64,000 nt of DNA from Chiridota heheva (GCA_020152595.1 JAIGNY010001798.1:298501-362500), one strand, 5' to 3'; positions 22,620 to 35,510 are shown, counted from the stretch's first letter. Program-made: numbers and translations. The notes: generated from the sequence alone by a model not told the origin.

Positions 22620-23402
22620 GTCGGTGTAAAAGTAAGTTTTGTCCCCAGTAAATTTTGGCCCCCCGGCCCTTATTTTCTAGGAAACTTGGGCCCCAGACAA
22701 TTAAGCCGAACCCATCCAGTAAATTTGGTCCCCCATAATAGTAAAAATTATCCGCTAGGAAATTTGGTCCCCCTGTTCTTCTTTCCTAGGAAATTTGGTC
22801 CCCCATAACATAAAGCCGGATGCAATTTTATAGGCTACAACTTTGATGACCGACGTTTATGCGGTGTTTTGAAAACAAACAAAAACAGATTTTCAAAGCT
22901 TCCAGTTTGAATCATCTACATTTGCTCGAGGTGAGAAAAACGAAAGAAAGTTATATGAGAGTTGTGTCAGTATTGTCATATCTTAAAAGTCCAGATTTGA
23001 TCTTGTAAGAGTTTGCTTAATTACGCAACATGGGTTATCAGGTTATATTGTGATTAGTATCCAGTCTTTGCTGCTGATCTCTTTGCGGAAGGGTGTTGCC
23101 GAATTTCATCTATGAATACATTTTTGTGAGAAAAACAAAACAAAAAACAGTACATTGTTTGTGGTCAAATTCTTCGGCGGCGCTGTATTCCGTACATAAA
23201 CATGACTAACTTCGGTTTTAGCTGTTTAGCTTATCACTTCAGTACACAAAATTAATTGAAGGAACTGTACAGACACTCCAGTAAATCGCCTAGTAAAATC
23301 AGTCCGGGGGACCACATTTACTAGACATTCCTTAGGAAATAAGGACCGGGGGCCCAAATTTACGGGGGCCAAATTTACTATCACACCTCTACTATCACAC
23401 CG
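22620..23402. mobile_element. Foldback or MITE-like element with degenerate inverted ends
   Basis: The left end reads CGGTGTAAAAGTAAGTTTTG, then CCCC...GTAAATTTTGGCCCCC...CCCTTATTTTCTAGGAA. The right end, in reverse complement, reads CGGTGTGATAGTAGAGGTGT, then GATAGTAAATTTGGCCCCC...GGTCCTTATTTCCTAAGGAA. The shared order over about 100 bp indicates long terminal inverted repeats around about 550 bp of AT-rich sequence. The repeated (G)TAAATTTGG(T/C)CCCC words also occur singly at 22730-22800. No coding capacity and no clear target duplication. Confidence 0.5.
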
Positions 23403-24290
23403 GCAACGAATCCTTTGAAATTGTGTTGTTTTTCTGTTCTTCTCATATAATTGTAGGAACATGTACACGTTCTTTTAGCATGCATAACTGATTAGTTGAT
23501 ATTATGAACTTGTGCTTGAGAATAATTTATATTCTCAGCATAAAAAGACTTCAAATTTACTTGTTTACCTTTTCTCAAAAAACAACAACTGGTGGATCCA
23601 GTAATGGATACAACCTTTTGTTTTGTTTTTTGGTCATGGACATATGGGTGATTCTCTAGTCGACTTGTGCCGATTCATAAAGTAAAATCTATAAAAAAAA
23701 AGTCAAGTTTCCTAAATAAAAACGTGTAGCATTTCTATCCCAAACGTTCCAAAATTTCATCGAATTTAAGCAGGTATTTGGATTTGAAATGCCCCAAATC
23801 CAGGAGCTTCCGGGGGGATTCACGCTCTAAAGCCCTACCAAGGCTTCGCCCCTGGACCCAACCAAGACTTTAGGTGGGCCTCTGGATCCCACGCTTATTG
23901 GGCGCATGCTGTGCACGAGTAGTGCCGCCATCAACAATCTTACCCTCCCCCCCCCCCCCGCCCCTATAAAAAATACGTCGTGCCGCCCCTGACTCTCTTT
24001 GTATAAATTTAGTAACGATTTTACCAATTCGATGCGAAATTTACCAATTTGAAGCTAATGTAAAAGATTTTGGGCATAGCTTCCCGGTACTGCCATTTTC
24101 AGGTTTTGTACTTTGCTTTTACAAAATAAGCGCAAATTTTCTTTAATAATATTTTGTGATTTCTCAGACAGTTTGGAAGAAACCTCGATAAAACACTTAA
24201 TTTGAAAATTATAGATAATAGAAAACTTTCTACTGCCTCTTCAATCCCTATTCTTTCATTTGTAATTAATATTTAAAAAATTTAAGGACA
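23403..24290. other. Spacer, no gene recognised
   Basis: Unique AT-rich sequence with a C-run at 23948-23960. AGGCTTCGCCCCTGGACCC near 23840 resembles GGGCTTCGCCCCTGTACCCC near 21210, so one old dispersed repeat is probably present twice. No open frame is convincing. Confidence 0.4.
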
Positions 24291-27200
24291 TTGTTATACT
24301 TCATTGACGTCGCCAGTGTTCTCCTTCCCTACCTCTCTATATTAATCTACCAAACGTCGCCAGTATTCCCCTTCCCTACCTCTCTATATCAATCTACCAA
24401 ACGTCGCCAGTATTCTCCTTCCCTACCTCTCTATATTAATCTAGACTACCAAACGTCGCCAGTGTTCTCCTTCCCTACCTCTCTATATTATTCTACCAAA
24501 CGTTGTCAGTGTTCTCCTTTCCTACCTCTTTATATTAATCTACCAAATCTTTATATTAATCTACCAAACGTCGCCAGTATTCTCCTTCCCTACCTCTCTA
24601 TATTAATCTACCAAACGTCGCCAGTATTCTCCTTCCCTACCTCTCTATATTAATCTACCAAACGTCGCCAGTGTTCTCCTTCCCTACCTCTCTATATTAA
24701 TCTACCAAACGTCGCCAGTATTCTCCTTCCCTACCTCTCTATATTAATCTACCAAACGTCGCCAGTATTCTCCTTCCCTACCTCTCTATATTAATCTACC
24801 AAACGTCGCCAGTGTTCTCCTTCCCTACCTCTCTATATTAATCTACCAAAGCTCGCCAGTGTTCTCCTTCCCTACCTCTCTATATTAATTTACCAAACGT
24901 CGCCAGTGTTCTCCTTCCCTACCTCTCTTTATTAATCTACCAAACGTCGCCAGTGTTCTCCTTCCCTACCTCTCTTTATTAATCTACCAAACGTCGCCAG
25001 TCTTCTCCTTCCTACCTCTCTATATTAATCCACCAAACGTCGCCAGTCTTCTCCTTCCTACCTCTCTATATTTATCTACCAAACGTCGCTAATGTCTTCC
25101 TTTCCTACCTCTTTATAATAATCTACCAAAGCTCGCCAGTATTCTCCTTCCCTACCTCTCTATATTAATCTACCAAACGTCGCCAGTCTTCTCCTTCCTA
25201 CCTCTCTATATTAATCTACCAAACGTCGCCAGTGTTCTCCTTCCCTACCTCTCTATATTAATTTACCAAACGTCGCCAGTATTCTCCTTCCCTACCTCTC
25301 TATATTAATCTACCAAACGTCGCCAGTGTTCTCCTTCCCTACCTCTCTATATTAATCTACCAAACGTCGCCAGTGTTCTCCTTCCCTACCTCTCTATATT
25401 AATCTACCAAACGTTGTCAGTGTTCTCCTTCCCTACCTCTTTATATTAATTTACCAAACGTCGCCAGTATTCTCCTTCCCTACCTCTCTATATTAATCTA
25501 CCAAACGTCGCCAGTATTCTCCTTCCCTACCTCTCTATATTAATCTACCAAACGTCGCCAGTGTTCTCCTTCCCTACCTCTCTATATTAATCTACCAAAG
25601 CTCGCCAGTATTCTCCTTCCCTACCTCTCTATATTAATCTACCAAACGTCGCCAGTGTTCTCCTTCCCTACCTCTCTATATTAATCTACCAAAGCTCGCC
25701 AGTGTTCTCCTTCCCTACCTCTCTATATTAATTTACCAAACGTCGCCAGTGTTCTCCTTCCCTACCTCTCTTTATTAATCTACCAAACGTCGCCAGTGTT
25801 CTCCTTCCCTACCTCTCTTTATTAATCTACCAAACGTCGCCAGTCTTCTCCTTCCTACCTCTCTATATTAATCCACCAAACGTCGCCAGTCTTCTCCTTC
25901 CTACCTCTCTATATTTATCTACCAAACGTCGCTAATGTCTTCCTTTCCTACCTCTTTATAATAATCTACCAAAGCTCGCCAGTATTCTCCTTCCCTACCT
26001 CTTTATATTAATCTACCAAACGTCGCCAGTCTTCTCCTTCCTACCTCTCTATATTAATCTACCAAACGTCGCCAGTGTTCTCCTTCCCTACCTCTCTATA
26101 TTAATTTACCAAACGTCGCCAGTATTCTCCTTCCCTACCTCTCTATATTAATCTACCAAACGTCGCCAGTGTTCTCCTTCCCTACCTCTCTATATTAATC
26201 TACCAAACGTCGCCAGTGTTCTCCTTCCCTACCTCTCTATATTAATCTACCAAACGTTGTCAGTGTTCTCCTTCCCTACCTCTTTATATTAATTTACCAA
26301 ACGTCGCCAGTATTCTCCTTCCCTACCTCTCTATATTAATCTACCAAACGTCGCCAGTATTCTCCTTCCCTACCTCTCTATATTAATCTACCAAACGTCG
26401 CCAGTGTTCTCCTTCCCTACCTCTCTATATTAATCTACCAAAGCTCGCCAGTATTCTCCTTCCCTACCTCTCTATATTAATCTACCAAACGTCGCCAGTG
26501 TTCTCCTTCCCTACCTCTCTATATTAATCTACCAAAGCTCGCCAGTGTTCTCCTTCCCTACCTCTCTATATTAATTTACCAAACGTCGCCAGTGTTCTCC
26601 TTCCCTACCTCTCTTTATTAATCTACCAAACGTCGCCAGTGTTCTCCTTCCCTACCTCTCTTTATTAATCTACCAAACGTCGCCAGTCTTCTCCTTCCTA
26701 CCTCTCTATATTAATCCACCAAACGTCGCCAGTCTTCTCCTTCCTACCTCTCTATATTTATCTACCAAACGTCGCTAATGTCTTCCTTTCCTACCTCTTT
26801 ATAATAATCTACCAAAGCTCGCCAGTATTCTCCTTCCCTACCTCTTTATATTAATCTACCAAACGTCGCCAGTCTTCTCCTTCCTACCTCTCTATATTAA
26901 TCTACCAAACGTCGCCAGTGTTCTCCTTCCCTACCTCTCTATATTAATTTACCAAACGTCGCCAGTATTCTCCTTCCCTACCTCTCTATATTAATCTACC
27001 AAACGTCGCCAGTGTTCTCCTTCCCTACCTCTCTATATTAATCTACCAAACGTCGCCAGTGTTCTCCTTCCCTACCTCTCTATATTAATCTACCAAACGT
27101 TGTCAGTGTTCTCCTTCCCTACCTCTTTATATTAATTTACCAAACGTCGCCAGTATTCTCCTTCCCTACCTCTCTATATCAATCTACCAAACGTCGCCAG

Positions 27201-28650
27201 TATTCTCCTTCCCTACCTCTCTATATTAATCTACCAAACGTCGCCAGTGTTCTCCTTCCCTACCTCTCTATATTAATCTACCAAAGCTCGCCAGTATTCT
27301 CCTTCCCTACCTCTCTATATTAATCTATCAAACGTCGCCAGTGTTCTCCTTCCCTACCTCTCTATATTAATCTACCAAAGCTCGCCAGTGTTCTCCTTCC
27401 CTACCTCTCTATATTAATTTACCAAACGTCGCCAGTGTTCTCCTTCCCTACCTCTCTTTATTAATCTACCAAACGTCGCCAGTGTTCTCCTTCCCTACCT
27501 CTCTTTATTAATCTACCAAACGTCGCCAGTCTTCTCCTTCCTACCTCTCTATATTAATCCACCAAACGTCGCCAGTCTTCTCCTTCCTACCTCTCTATAT
27601 TTATCTACCAAACGTCGCTAATGTCTTCCTTTCCTACCTCTTTATAATAATCTACCAAAGCTCGCCAGTATTCTCCTTCCCTACCTCTCTATATTAATCT
27701 ACCAAACGTCGCCAGTCTTCTCCTTCCTACCTCTCTATATTAATCTACCAAACGTCGCCAGTGTTCTCCTTCCCTACCTCTCTATATTAATTTACCAAAC
27801 GTCGCCAGTATTCTCCTTCCCTACCTCTCTATATTAATCTACCAAACGTTGTCAGTGTTCTCCTTCCCTACCTCTCTATATTAATCTACCAAACGTCGCC
27901 AGTATTCTCCTTCCCTACCTTTCTATATTAATCTACCAAACGTTGCCAGTATTCTCCTTCCCTACCTCTCTATATCAATCTACCAAACGTCGCCAGTATT
28001 CTCCTTCCCTACCTCTCTATATTAATAAACCAAACGTCGCCAGTGTTCTCCTTCCCTACCTCTCTATATTAATAAACCAAACGTCGTCAGTGTTCTCCTT
28101 CCCTACCTCTCTATATTAATCTACCAAACGTCGCCAGTGTTCTCCTTCCCTACCTTTCTATATTAATCTACCAAACGTCGCCAGTATTCTCCTTCCCTAC
28201 CTCTCTATATTAATAAACCAAACGTCGTCAGTGTTCTCCTTCCTACCTCTCTATATCAATCTACCAAACGTCGCCAGTGTTCTCCTTCCCTACCTCTCTA
28301 TATTAATCTACCAAACGTTGTCAGTGTTCTCCTTCCCTACCTCTTTATATTAATAAACCAAACGTCGCCAGTGTTCTCCTTCCCTACCTCTCTATATTAA
28401 TCTACCAAACGTTGTCAGTGTTCTCCTTCCCTACCTCTTTATATTAATTTACCAAACGTCGCCAGTATTCTCCTTCCCTACCTCTCTATATCAATCTACC
28501 AAACGTCGCCAGTGTTCTCCTTCCCTACCTCTCTATATCAATCTACCAAACGTCGCCAGTATTCTCCTTCCCTACCTCTTTATATTAATAAACCAAACGT
28601 CGTCAGTGTTCTCCTTCCCTACCTCTCTATATTACTCTATCAACGTCGCC
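24291..28650. repeat. 47-bp satellite array with an 843-bp higher-order repeat
   Basis: About 92 head-to-tail units of 47 bp (words TCTACCAAACGTCGCCAGTG, TTCTCCTTCCCTACCTCTC and TATATTAA), with 46-bp variants lacking one C. A marked variant (GTCGCTAATGTCTTCC) occurs at 25085, 25928, 26771 and 27614, a constant spacing of 843 bp. ACGTTGTCAGTG and AAAGCTCGCCAGTG variants repeat at the same spacing. The higher-order copies cover roughly 24800-27840; the flanks carry disordered units. It lies between genes B and A. Confidence 0.96.
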
Positions 28651-29821
28651 AGTGAAACATGACCCACCACGGGATATGAATGATAATTATAAGTCATTTC
28701 AAGATATTACACTTCGTGCAAAACAATTAAGTATATATTTCCTAATTTATCAAACCAATAATTATGTTGGCTTATTTCTCAATTCTCTATCGCAGTCAAG
28801 CTAGGATATTTTTATTTCACTTCTCTTTTAAGTTTGCATCAAACGTTGCTGCTATTTTCAATAATTTTCTTCGTTTTCGGAAAAATTCTTTAATTTTTGG
28901 AAATTTTCTTCAATTTGCGAGAAATGTTTACAGTTTTGGGGAAATGTTGGCAAAGTTTACAAAATTTTCCAATAATTTTACAAATTTTTCTTTACTTCAA
29001 AACCAATATTTAAATTGTATTTTAATCATTTCCCAATTTTGCCTCCCAACTTACAACAGTACAAGAAAGGATCCAAATGGGAAGGTGAAATCCTTCAGGG
29101 ATAATTTCCCCCTGCCCACACCTCCTCCTTCCGCTTCCTAGTCCTCTGCTCTCTCTAGTTGAGTCGATTGCAGTGTCGAATGCAGACCTGCACCTAAAAC
29201 CGGCAGAAATTGGTCACTAAGTGATTTGGACAGGAAGATTCGTAATTTCGTGCCACCGTGCACATATGACCGCCGAAACGTTGAATTTAAAAATAAAAAA
29301 AATAAAAAATGAATATTCTTAACTGAAGCTATAACTTTACTGGTAGGTTATAGAACCAAATTAGGTGTTGTAGGTCTATAAGCAAGGCAGATCTATAAAA
29401 ATATCACAAGGAGGGGGTTCTGGTTATTATTGGAGTAATGGAAATGTCGGAACTTTTTCGGAGAGAGGTAGGAGTTTTAACCTCTAGAGCCCCCAGAACG
29501 CCCCGCCCCCACACACATTAAAGATTCGACACTGCTATGTATTGTTATGAGGTATGACTCGTTTTGTTAAATATATATCACTGAATTGGGATGGGGAAAA
29601 TATGTAACTGGGGGAATTGCTTCATGGCTGTACCACTCCTTATACTGGCACGGAGAATTAAATTGAGATATACAATAAACATCCACACGTTTTGCAGTCA
29701 GTCCTATGGGGGCAAAAGCCCATAAATCTGACAAAATTATGTCACTTTACAAATTTTCTATGGGGGGGGGGGAAGAGTGTGGGGGAGGGGGATAAAGCGA
29801 TCTCGTATAGGCCCATTCTCC
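28651..29821. other. Spacer, no gene recognised
   Basis: AT-rich. A 125-codon plus-strand frame (28764-29141) is low complexity (Phe/Asn-rich, repeated AATTTTC-like words) and lacks domains, so I do not call it a gene. A G-run lies at 29762-29772. Confidence 0.45.
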
Positions 29822-30098
29822 TACCCAGAAAACACAAAACGTTTTTATAAAATTTTGTGCAATAATGTTTTAATAATATCAAAATGTGGTGTCATAAAAA
29901 CATTATTATAACAGTTTTCATATATATTATGCAAAAAATGTTTTTAATATTATTTTTGTTTGTTTTTATAAAACGTTTTTTATGACAAAAAAAACGTTAT
30001 AAAAACAATTTTATGACACCACAAAATGATATAAAAACATTTTCACAATAAATATAAAAAAAAGATTTCATGTTTTAAAACAATGTGTTTACTGGGTA
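29822..30098. mobile_element. TA-flanked MITE
   Basis: The ends are TA-CCCAGAAAACAC (29822-29835) and GTGTTTACTGGG-TA (30085-30098). The terminal inverted repeats match at all but one of their first 12 bases and are flanked by TA. The interior is an AT-rich imperfect palindrome with repeated AAACGTTTTTATAAA and ATGACACCACA words in both orientations. TA target duplication and a palindromic interior fit a Tc/mariner- or Harbinger-type MITE. No coding capacity. Confidence 0.75.
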
Positions 30099-31236
30099 TA
30101 CTCCCTGTTCGTAGCTTTCATAACCTTCCACAGTCATAACTTTCTAGGAAAATCTATCCGGGGACCAGTGGCGACGGGAGGAGGGGGAGAGAAGGGAGGG
30201 AGGGGGGGGGGTCTGGACCCACCCTCCCTTCTTTGAGACCACTTTTTTAATGCTGGCTATGCCACTGTCGGGGACAATTTCAGGAAAGAATTGTGGTACT
30301 TAAAGGGGGAGCGGCAGAATTGCATGGGATGATATTTTTATTTATTATATTCTCTTTTGAGGAGGGGAGGGAGTTGGGGTGAGGAGTGTTCAGTTCTATC
30401 CGGCTGGAATAAACTACCGAATTTCCGAGGTCACTTGGAAATTATGTCCGAGGTACAGAATTTCCAGTTACATCGACCAAACATCAGCCTCCAGGTACAC
30501 TTCCCAACCCTTATTTAAGGTTTTGTACATCTCTTTAAACGATGTCTCTGACATTTAAGATTTTTGTGAGGGCGTTTTTAGCACTATGTTATGTGGAACT
30601 GCAACGATGGACCATCAGTTATTTTAATCCCTTACAGCAAGATTATAAATCGTTCCTTTCATTTGTAATTTAGGGAACAATTATTTCGGTATGTTATCTG
30701 TTGTTTGGTGAAGCTGTGAACACAAGTCGTAACAAAAAAATGTGATTCTTTCGAACATTCTGAAAATAACATTAGGCTTTCCACAGCTACCCTAAGTTAA
30801 CGTACAGTAATTTGTGTAGCCTACGTGGGGGACGTTAGAAATGCACTTGAAATACTTCACTCGAGGGAAGTTACGGAAATGTAACGTACTGTAGGCTAGG
30901 CCTACGTCAGCTTAATGTAGCTGCATTGCCAACTCGTAATCCAAAGAATGTTGGTCATAAACCATAATATTTTTTTTTATTCTGTACCATTTGATTTCCG
31001 AAACGGATGCATGAGCTCCCAGCATCACTAGGTTTGAAAATTAAACTCAGAAATAGAAAAGGTACATTCGGACACGGTGCAGCTTTAACTTCATGTTAGC
31101 TTTAAAGAGGTGATGAAGATGAAACAATGTGTAATCGTGGAATACATTCCCTGAAACTTTACGTTTAGTGATAGATATTCAGCATTGTAAAACCATATTT
31201 TGTAGATATTCTGTGTGTGTTACATGTGTCTCCTGA
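30099..31236 (+). promoter_or_regulatory. Upstream region of gene A (5' UTR or promoter)
   Basis: Precedes the first coding exon of gene A. An in-frame TGA sits directly before the ATG at 31237. A TTTTGTAG word (31198-31205) could be the acceptor of a 5' UTR exon. No TATA box is clear. A G-run tract (30180-30210) and GGGGAGGGAGTTGGGG near 30361-30380 are present. Nothing else is recognisable. Confidence 0.3.
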
Positions 31237-32858
31237 ATGGAAGAAGGCCAAAGTAACTCGAGGCAGCCAACAAACTCAAGATTATTGAAAATGGATAGGT
31301 CTAATGGGACAGAAAATATCCAAAAGGATGGTGACATTCCACTGACTTCACAAACAAATGGAGAACAATCCAGACCAATTCTTGACATTATTCCTAGGCC
31401 AGCACCTTTAGGAATCGGCTTAGCACAAAATCCACAAGACCCGCTTCCTGGTTCTTCAGTGGCGCATGGAACAGAGATATTTAGACCTGGGCCCACCCAA
31501 CATCTCGGTCATGCATTGCAAAATAGTCAGTTTTACAGAGAGAGGCAGTCACCTTTAACACAATCATTACCACAGGTACTTTCTGACAACAGGACAGTTG
31601 AAACTGCAAATGCAATGAGAATTCAGCAGTCGGAGCAAAGAGAATTTAAAGTTGAGCCGCACAGTCCAGAAACAGCTGGTCCTGATTCTTTGCCAGTGAA
31701 AGAGACAACACAGGAGAATGATTCTGCTTCTGATAATGACTCATCTTCTTCATCCTCTGAATCTGATTCGGATGAAGATAGTGATAGCAGTGATACCAAT
31801 GAGCATTCGGAAGAGAGTAACACGACCTTACAAAATCCCAATGAGCAGAAAAATGGAGGGAAATTTCTATCAACAGAATTAAGATCACCTGCAGAACAAG
31901 GTGAATCTACTCCTGCTGAAATTATCATGGAGCCAGATGCACGACAGTATCATCAAAAGAGCAATGATAAGGGGGATAACTCCATGGAAGTTAATCCACC
32001 TCCTATGGAATCTTCATTGACTAATAGAACTAAAAGTGAAGAAATTATACATGTAGATGAAAGGGAACCACAACATCAGGATTATCCCAGGGTGCAAATT
32101 TCTTCAGTAGAAGATGATGATCAAACTGTAGGCCAGTCGGGCGAGACCTTTAGACCTTCCACTGATCAAGTCATCAGCAGTAAGGCCATCTCTGAAAGAC
32201 ATGAACAAGTTGGGAATGGAGGAGACATGAAATTTTCTCCATTAGTAAATGAGCATAGTATAGGAACTGTTCCCGATACCTCGCATACAGAGCAATCATC
32301 TATCTGCAAAGTTCTTGACAATACTAACATCGCAGAGAGAGAAGGTCCAGCACAAACAAATGCAAAGAAAGCTCAAACCAAGACTGTTTCTAAAAAGGAA
32401 GTAGCTATTCCTTCAATTACAGCAAAACCTGTTTCCATTCTTGGACCAAATCCAGCAAGAAGCCTTAGGAAACGAGTTCGCAAAGATCCCGCACCGCAAC
32501 CTTATTTCGAGTCAGATTCTGAACCAGAACCTCGCAAACAACGGACATCCAGGAAGAAAGCAGTCCACTCAAAATCAGTTTCCGTGAAGACGCAGGATCC
32601 CACTTTTGTAGAAAATCGCAGCAAAAGGAAACAAAGCTGCCCGAGGAAAAATCCTCCATCGCTAAAACCCAAACCACTTCAGATAGTATTGAATGTAACA
32701 GTGGGTGAAAGATGGAGGGCGGTCATGAAGAACTGTGGGTTTGGACGTCGGCACTCTGAATTTGCTAATCATCTTCTCAACTGGCACACCAAGACAGCGG
32801 TTAATTTATTGAAGAAGGAACTTGTGTCTGACCATGTAAAACACCAACAGGCGTCAAG
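31237..32858 (+). CDS. Gene A, exon 1: nuclear protein N-terminal part with Trp/FANHLL module
   Basis: Opens at ATG 31237, with an in-frame TGA just upstream. A second ATG at 31291 has a stronger context. It gives 540 codons plus two bases, ending at TCAAG|GTCAGT. Visible parts: FKVEPHSP at residues 137-144, which fits the phosphorylation-dependent SUMO consensus (hydrophobic-K-x-E-x-x-S-P). Residues about 162-195 are Ser/Asp/Glu-rich, and about 405-475 are basic with nuclear-localisation-like clusters (RKRVRK, RKQRTSRKK). At 489-517 is VGERWRAVMKNCGF...SEFANHLLNWH, a small Trp/Leu-rich module also found in gene B. The whole reads as the disordered N-terminus of a chromatin or transcription protein. 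The frame continues 29 codons past the donor into the intron before a stop, so an unspliced short form is possible but unlikely. Confidence 0.85.
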
Positions 32859-33440
32859 GTCAGTATATTTTCCATATCCTTGTGTTGTGGGGAGGGAGGA
32901 GGGGGTGGTTATTGTGTTACATGTTAGGCGAATGTCTACATTGTAGATTCATTGTTGCATAATATAAACCATTTATTTGTGTATCTAGCCTATGTGATTT
33001 CCATTGTAACCAGAAGTGGTTTCTGGAACATACAGTATATCATCCAGATTCAGATTTGCTATATTGTCATCCATTGATTTGTATTGCAAGACCAAATGGG
33101 CAAAGTTTCTATTGCCAACAATAAGTTAAGGGAGAGATGGCACAAATTACCTACTGTAACTGGAGAGCTCAGGCTGGAGTGAAATCTAACTATGATTAAA
33201 ATATAGCTTTCTATAGCAAAATGCTGATACAGTAAGCCACACCATTTCATGTAGGAATTGCAAAGAAACATGACTTATATCTTTGCTTAGCTCACTAGTG
33301 ACAGTACTGTAGATACAGTAGCAAGTAAAGTGTGATTCTTATTCTATTTGCTCATTTCAAAGACAGGTATGTCAGTAGAACTTAACTTGTGCAGGTCAAT
33401 CATACATTCAAGCATAACTGTAATGCATACACAGTAATTG
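32859..33440. other. Gene A intron 1, proximal part
   Basis: Starts with GTCAGT. Unique sequence, with no exon or repeat recognised before the microsatellite at 33455. Confidence 0.5.
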
Positions 33441-33454
33441 TCACAAAATCTATC

Positions 33455-33504
33455 TTCGTTGTCGTCGTCGTCATCATTATCAATCATTATCATCATCATC
33501 AAAG
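33455..33504. repeat. GTC/TCA microsatellite
   Basis: GTCGTCGTCGTCATCATTATCA is followed by ATCATTATCATCATCATCA, directly before the 5' truncation point of the LINE copy. It may mark the insertion site. Confidence 0.75.
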
Positions 33505-34930
33505 ATTAAGCCCTTTGGCTTTGTCTAGGTGCCTACAGGACCTCCCCAATCACCAGCCTTCATGTTGAAGCCAACGAACCCCCCTTTCTACTTGGATGTA
33601 GAAAGCTTAGCCTCTCCTACAGTGTGCTTTTAGAGTCCTCACCAACACCCAGAACCCTGTTTACAACCTTTATTAGGTACCCCAATTTCTCCACCCTATT
33701 TGATAGGACTAAAATCCTACCCCTCCCTTTAGCTTACGCTTTAAATCAGACCTCTTCCATCTCGGCATTAACCCCGCCACTCTCGGCACCTACTCCTGGT
33801 CCACTTTTCCTCCTTCGGCCACCCCCTCCCTTCTGTCCACCTAGACCTCTCCACTCATCACAAAACTCAAACCCACCCTCACCTCTTTATCAATCTCCAT
33901 AACCAAATCAAAGACCAACTCTCAAATTACATCTCCATCTATACTGATGGCTTCAAGGAAGGTGACAAGACAGCTGCTGCTGCCTTCATCCAAGACATCA
34001 CCCTCAGTAGCAGACTTCCCAATTACTCATCCATCTTTTCAGCCGAGGCTAAGGCCATTCTCCTCGCCCTCAACTTTATTGAGTACTCTCCACTCAGCCA
34101 CTTTGCCATTTTCTCTGACTCAAAGGCTGTTCTTACTTCTTAACTCAATCTTAAATGGGATAACCTCACATGCCACCTCCTCCTCCGAAAACTCCTTTCT
34201 CCCACCCTCTGCAGAAAAAGTGTTCTTTTCTTCAGGATACCCAGCCTAATGGCATCCCTGGCAATAACAGGGCTGATGTAGCCGCTAAGCTTGCCCTCAA
34301 CCTCCTTCCTACACCTTTTCCCAAGACCCTCTCTGACATCAAACCGCTTATCGCTTCCCTTGTTCGTGACCGCTGGCAAACCTCATGGAACTCCCAAATT
34401 GATAACAAACTCCATGTCATCCAGCCCACAATTCCGATCAAATCCACCATCAACAACCTCTCACGTATCGACAACATTCATATTAAAATTGGTCACACCC
34501 ATCTCACTCACTCCTACCTTCTTGGCTCCCCCCAACCCCCTCTGCAACAATTGCCACTGCACCCTCACAATCCATCACGTTCTCCTGCTTTCCCCCTGTA
34601 CCACCTTCCCAGAGCTTCCCTTGCTCCCCACAACTCAATTGCTGAGTTCTTCCAGAAAAATCCTTCGGATGAAATTATCTCCTTCCTTTATCATGCTTCC
34701 CTCTACAACCGTATTTATTTCTCCTCTTACACCCCCTCTCTACTTTGTTTTTGTTTCACCCATGCACCTCCTCTCTCGATCACAGCTCTCTGACTTCTCG
34801 TTCTTGAATTTCTCTTATTCTCCCCCTGTTTCCTTTCCTTCCTACCTCTAGATTGATCTGACCTCTCAGGCACAATTTGACCTTCGTTGCCGTGGTGCCG
34901 TTAAGCCCTCATCAAACAAACAAACAAAGA
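33505..34930 (+). mobile_element. I-like LINE copy 2, 5'-truncated (RT end, RNase H, 3' UTR)
   Basis: Begins inside RT at the equivalent of ALRLCLGAYRTSPITSLHVE and runs through RNase H to a 3' end of CCGTTAAGCCCTCATCAAAC followed by AAACAAACAAA. RNase H signatures appear in shifting frames: TDGFKEGDKTAAAA (near 33940), SAEAKAILLALNF and DSKAVLTS (34040-34140), then a disrupted WIPS...GIPGNNRADVAAKLAL (34200-34300). It has frameshifts and is not functional. It lies in gene A intron 1, same strand as the gene. It is the same family as 5826-11200 and 48936-51674. Confidence 0.88.
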
Positions 34931-35510
34931 TGTTCAATTACTATTGTGTTTCTTTTATTGTATAAAACATAATTTAGAAATTAACAGCACTTTATGAATA
35001 CTCAAATTTCACCATACATATCATAACATAACCTGAGGTCAAAATTCATTTGAGAAATGTACTGTACATGTAGGTAACAACGTTTAATACCTATCAGGAT
35101 GAGGACACGTTGAATGCATCAACATTGACTACTTGTTCAGTTTACGCTATTATTGATTCTCATCAGACATCAGGGAAGGAATGTCTAGAGTTATTAACAA
35201 CATTTCAGAAATATGATTGGAAAAATTCAAAATGGCTGCCATTTGTTATTTTAGGACTTCATTTTGCCAATTTTCGAGGGTTGATATCTCCACAACTGAT
35301 TAATATTTTGGGCTAACAGTTGACTGTGCTTCTAACTATGTAACTTCACACCAAATTTAAGCCAAATCTGAGTTTGAGTTGGCATGACGCGACACTTTTA
35401 TTTCCCTGGGTTCATTTTCTATACGTTTCACAATAGAGCTCATTCACTGAGGATGACCTTCAGGTAATATGAACATGCTGCATATCAATTTTCTTTGTTT
35501 TTTTCCCCAG
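34931..35510. other. Gene A intron 1, distal part
   Basis: Unique sequence ending in the polypyrimidine tract TTCTTTGTTTTTTTCCCCAG that precedes exon 2. An open frame at 35110-35316 has no recognisable motif. Confidence 0.5.

Noticed and set aside
24291-28650. CRISPR-like array
   Set aside because: The units are contiguous 47-bp repeats without unique spacers, in a eukaryotic context. The same applies to the 59-bp and 42-bp arrays.
28764-29141. 125-codon plus-strand frame
   Set aside because: Low-complexity Phe/Asn-rich translation of AT-rich repeats, with no domain or splice support.
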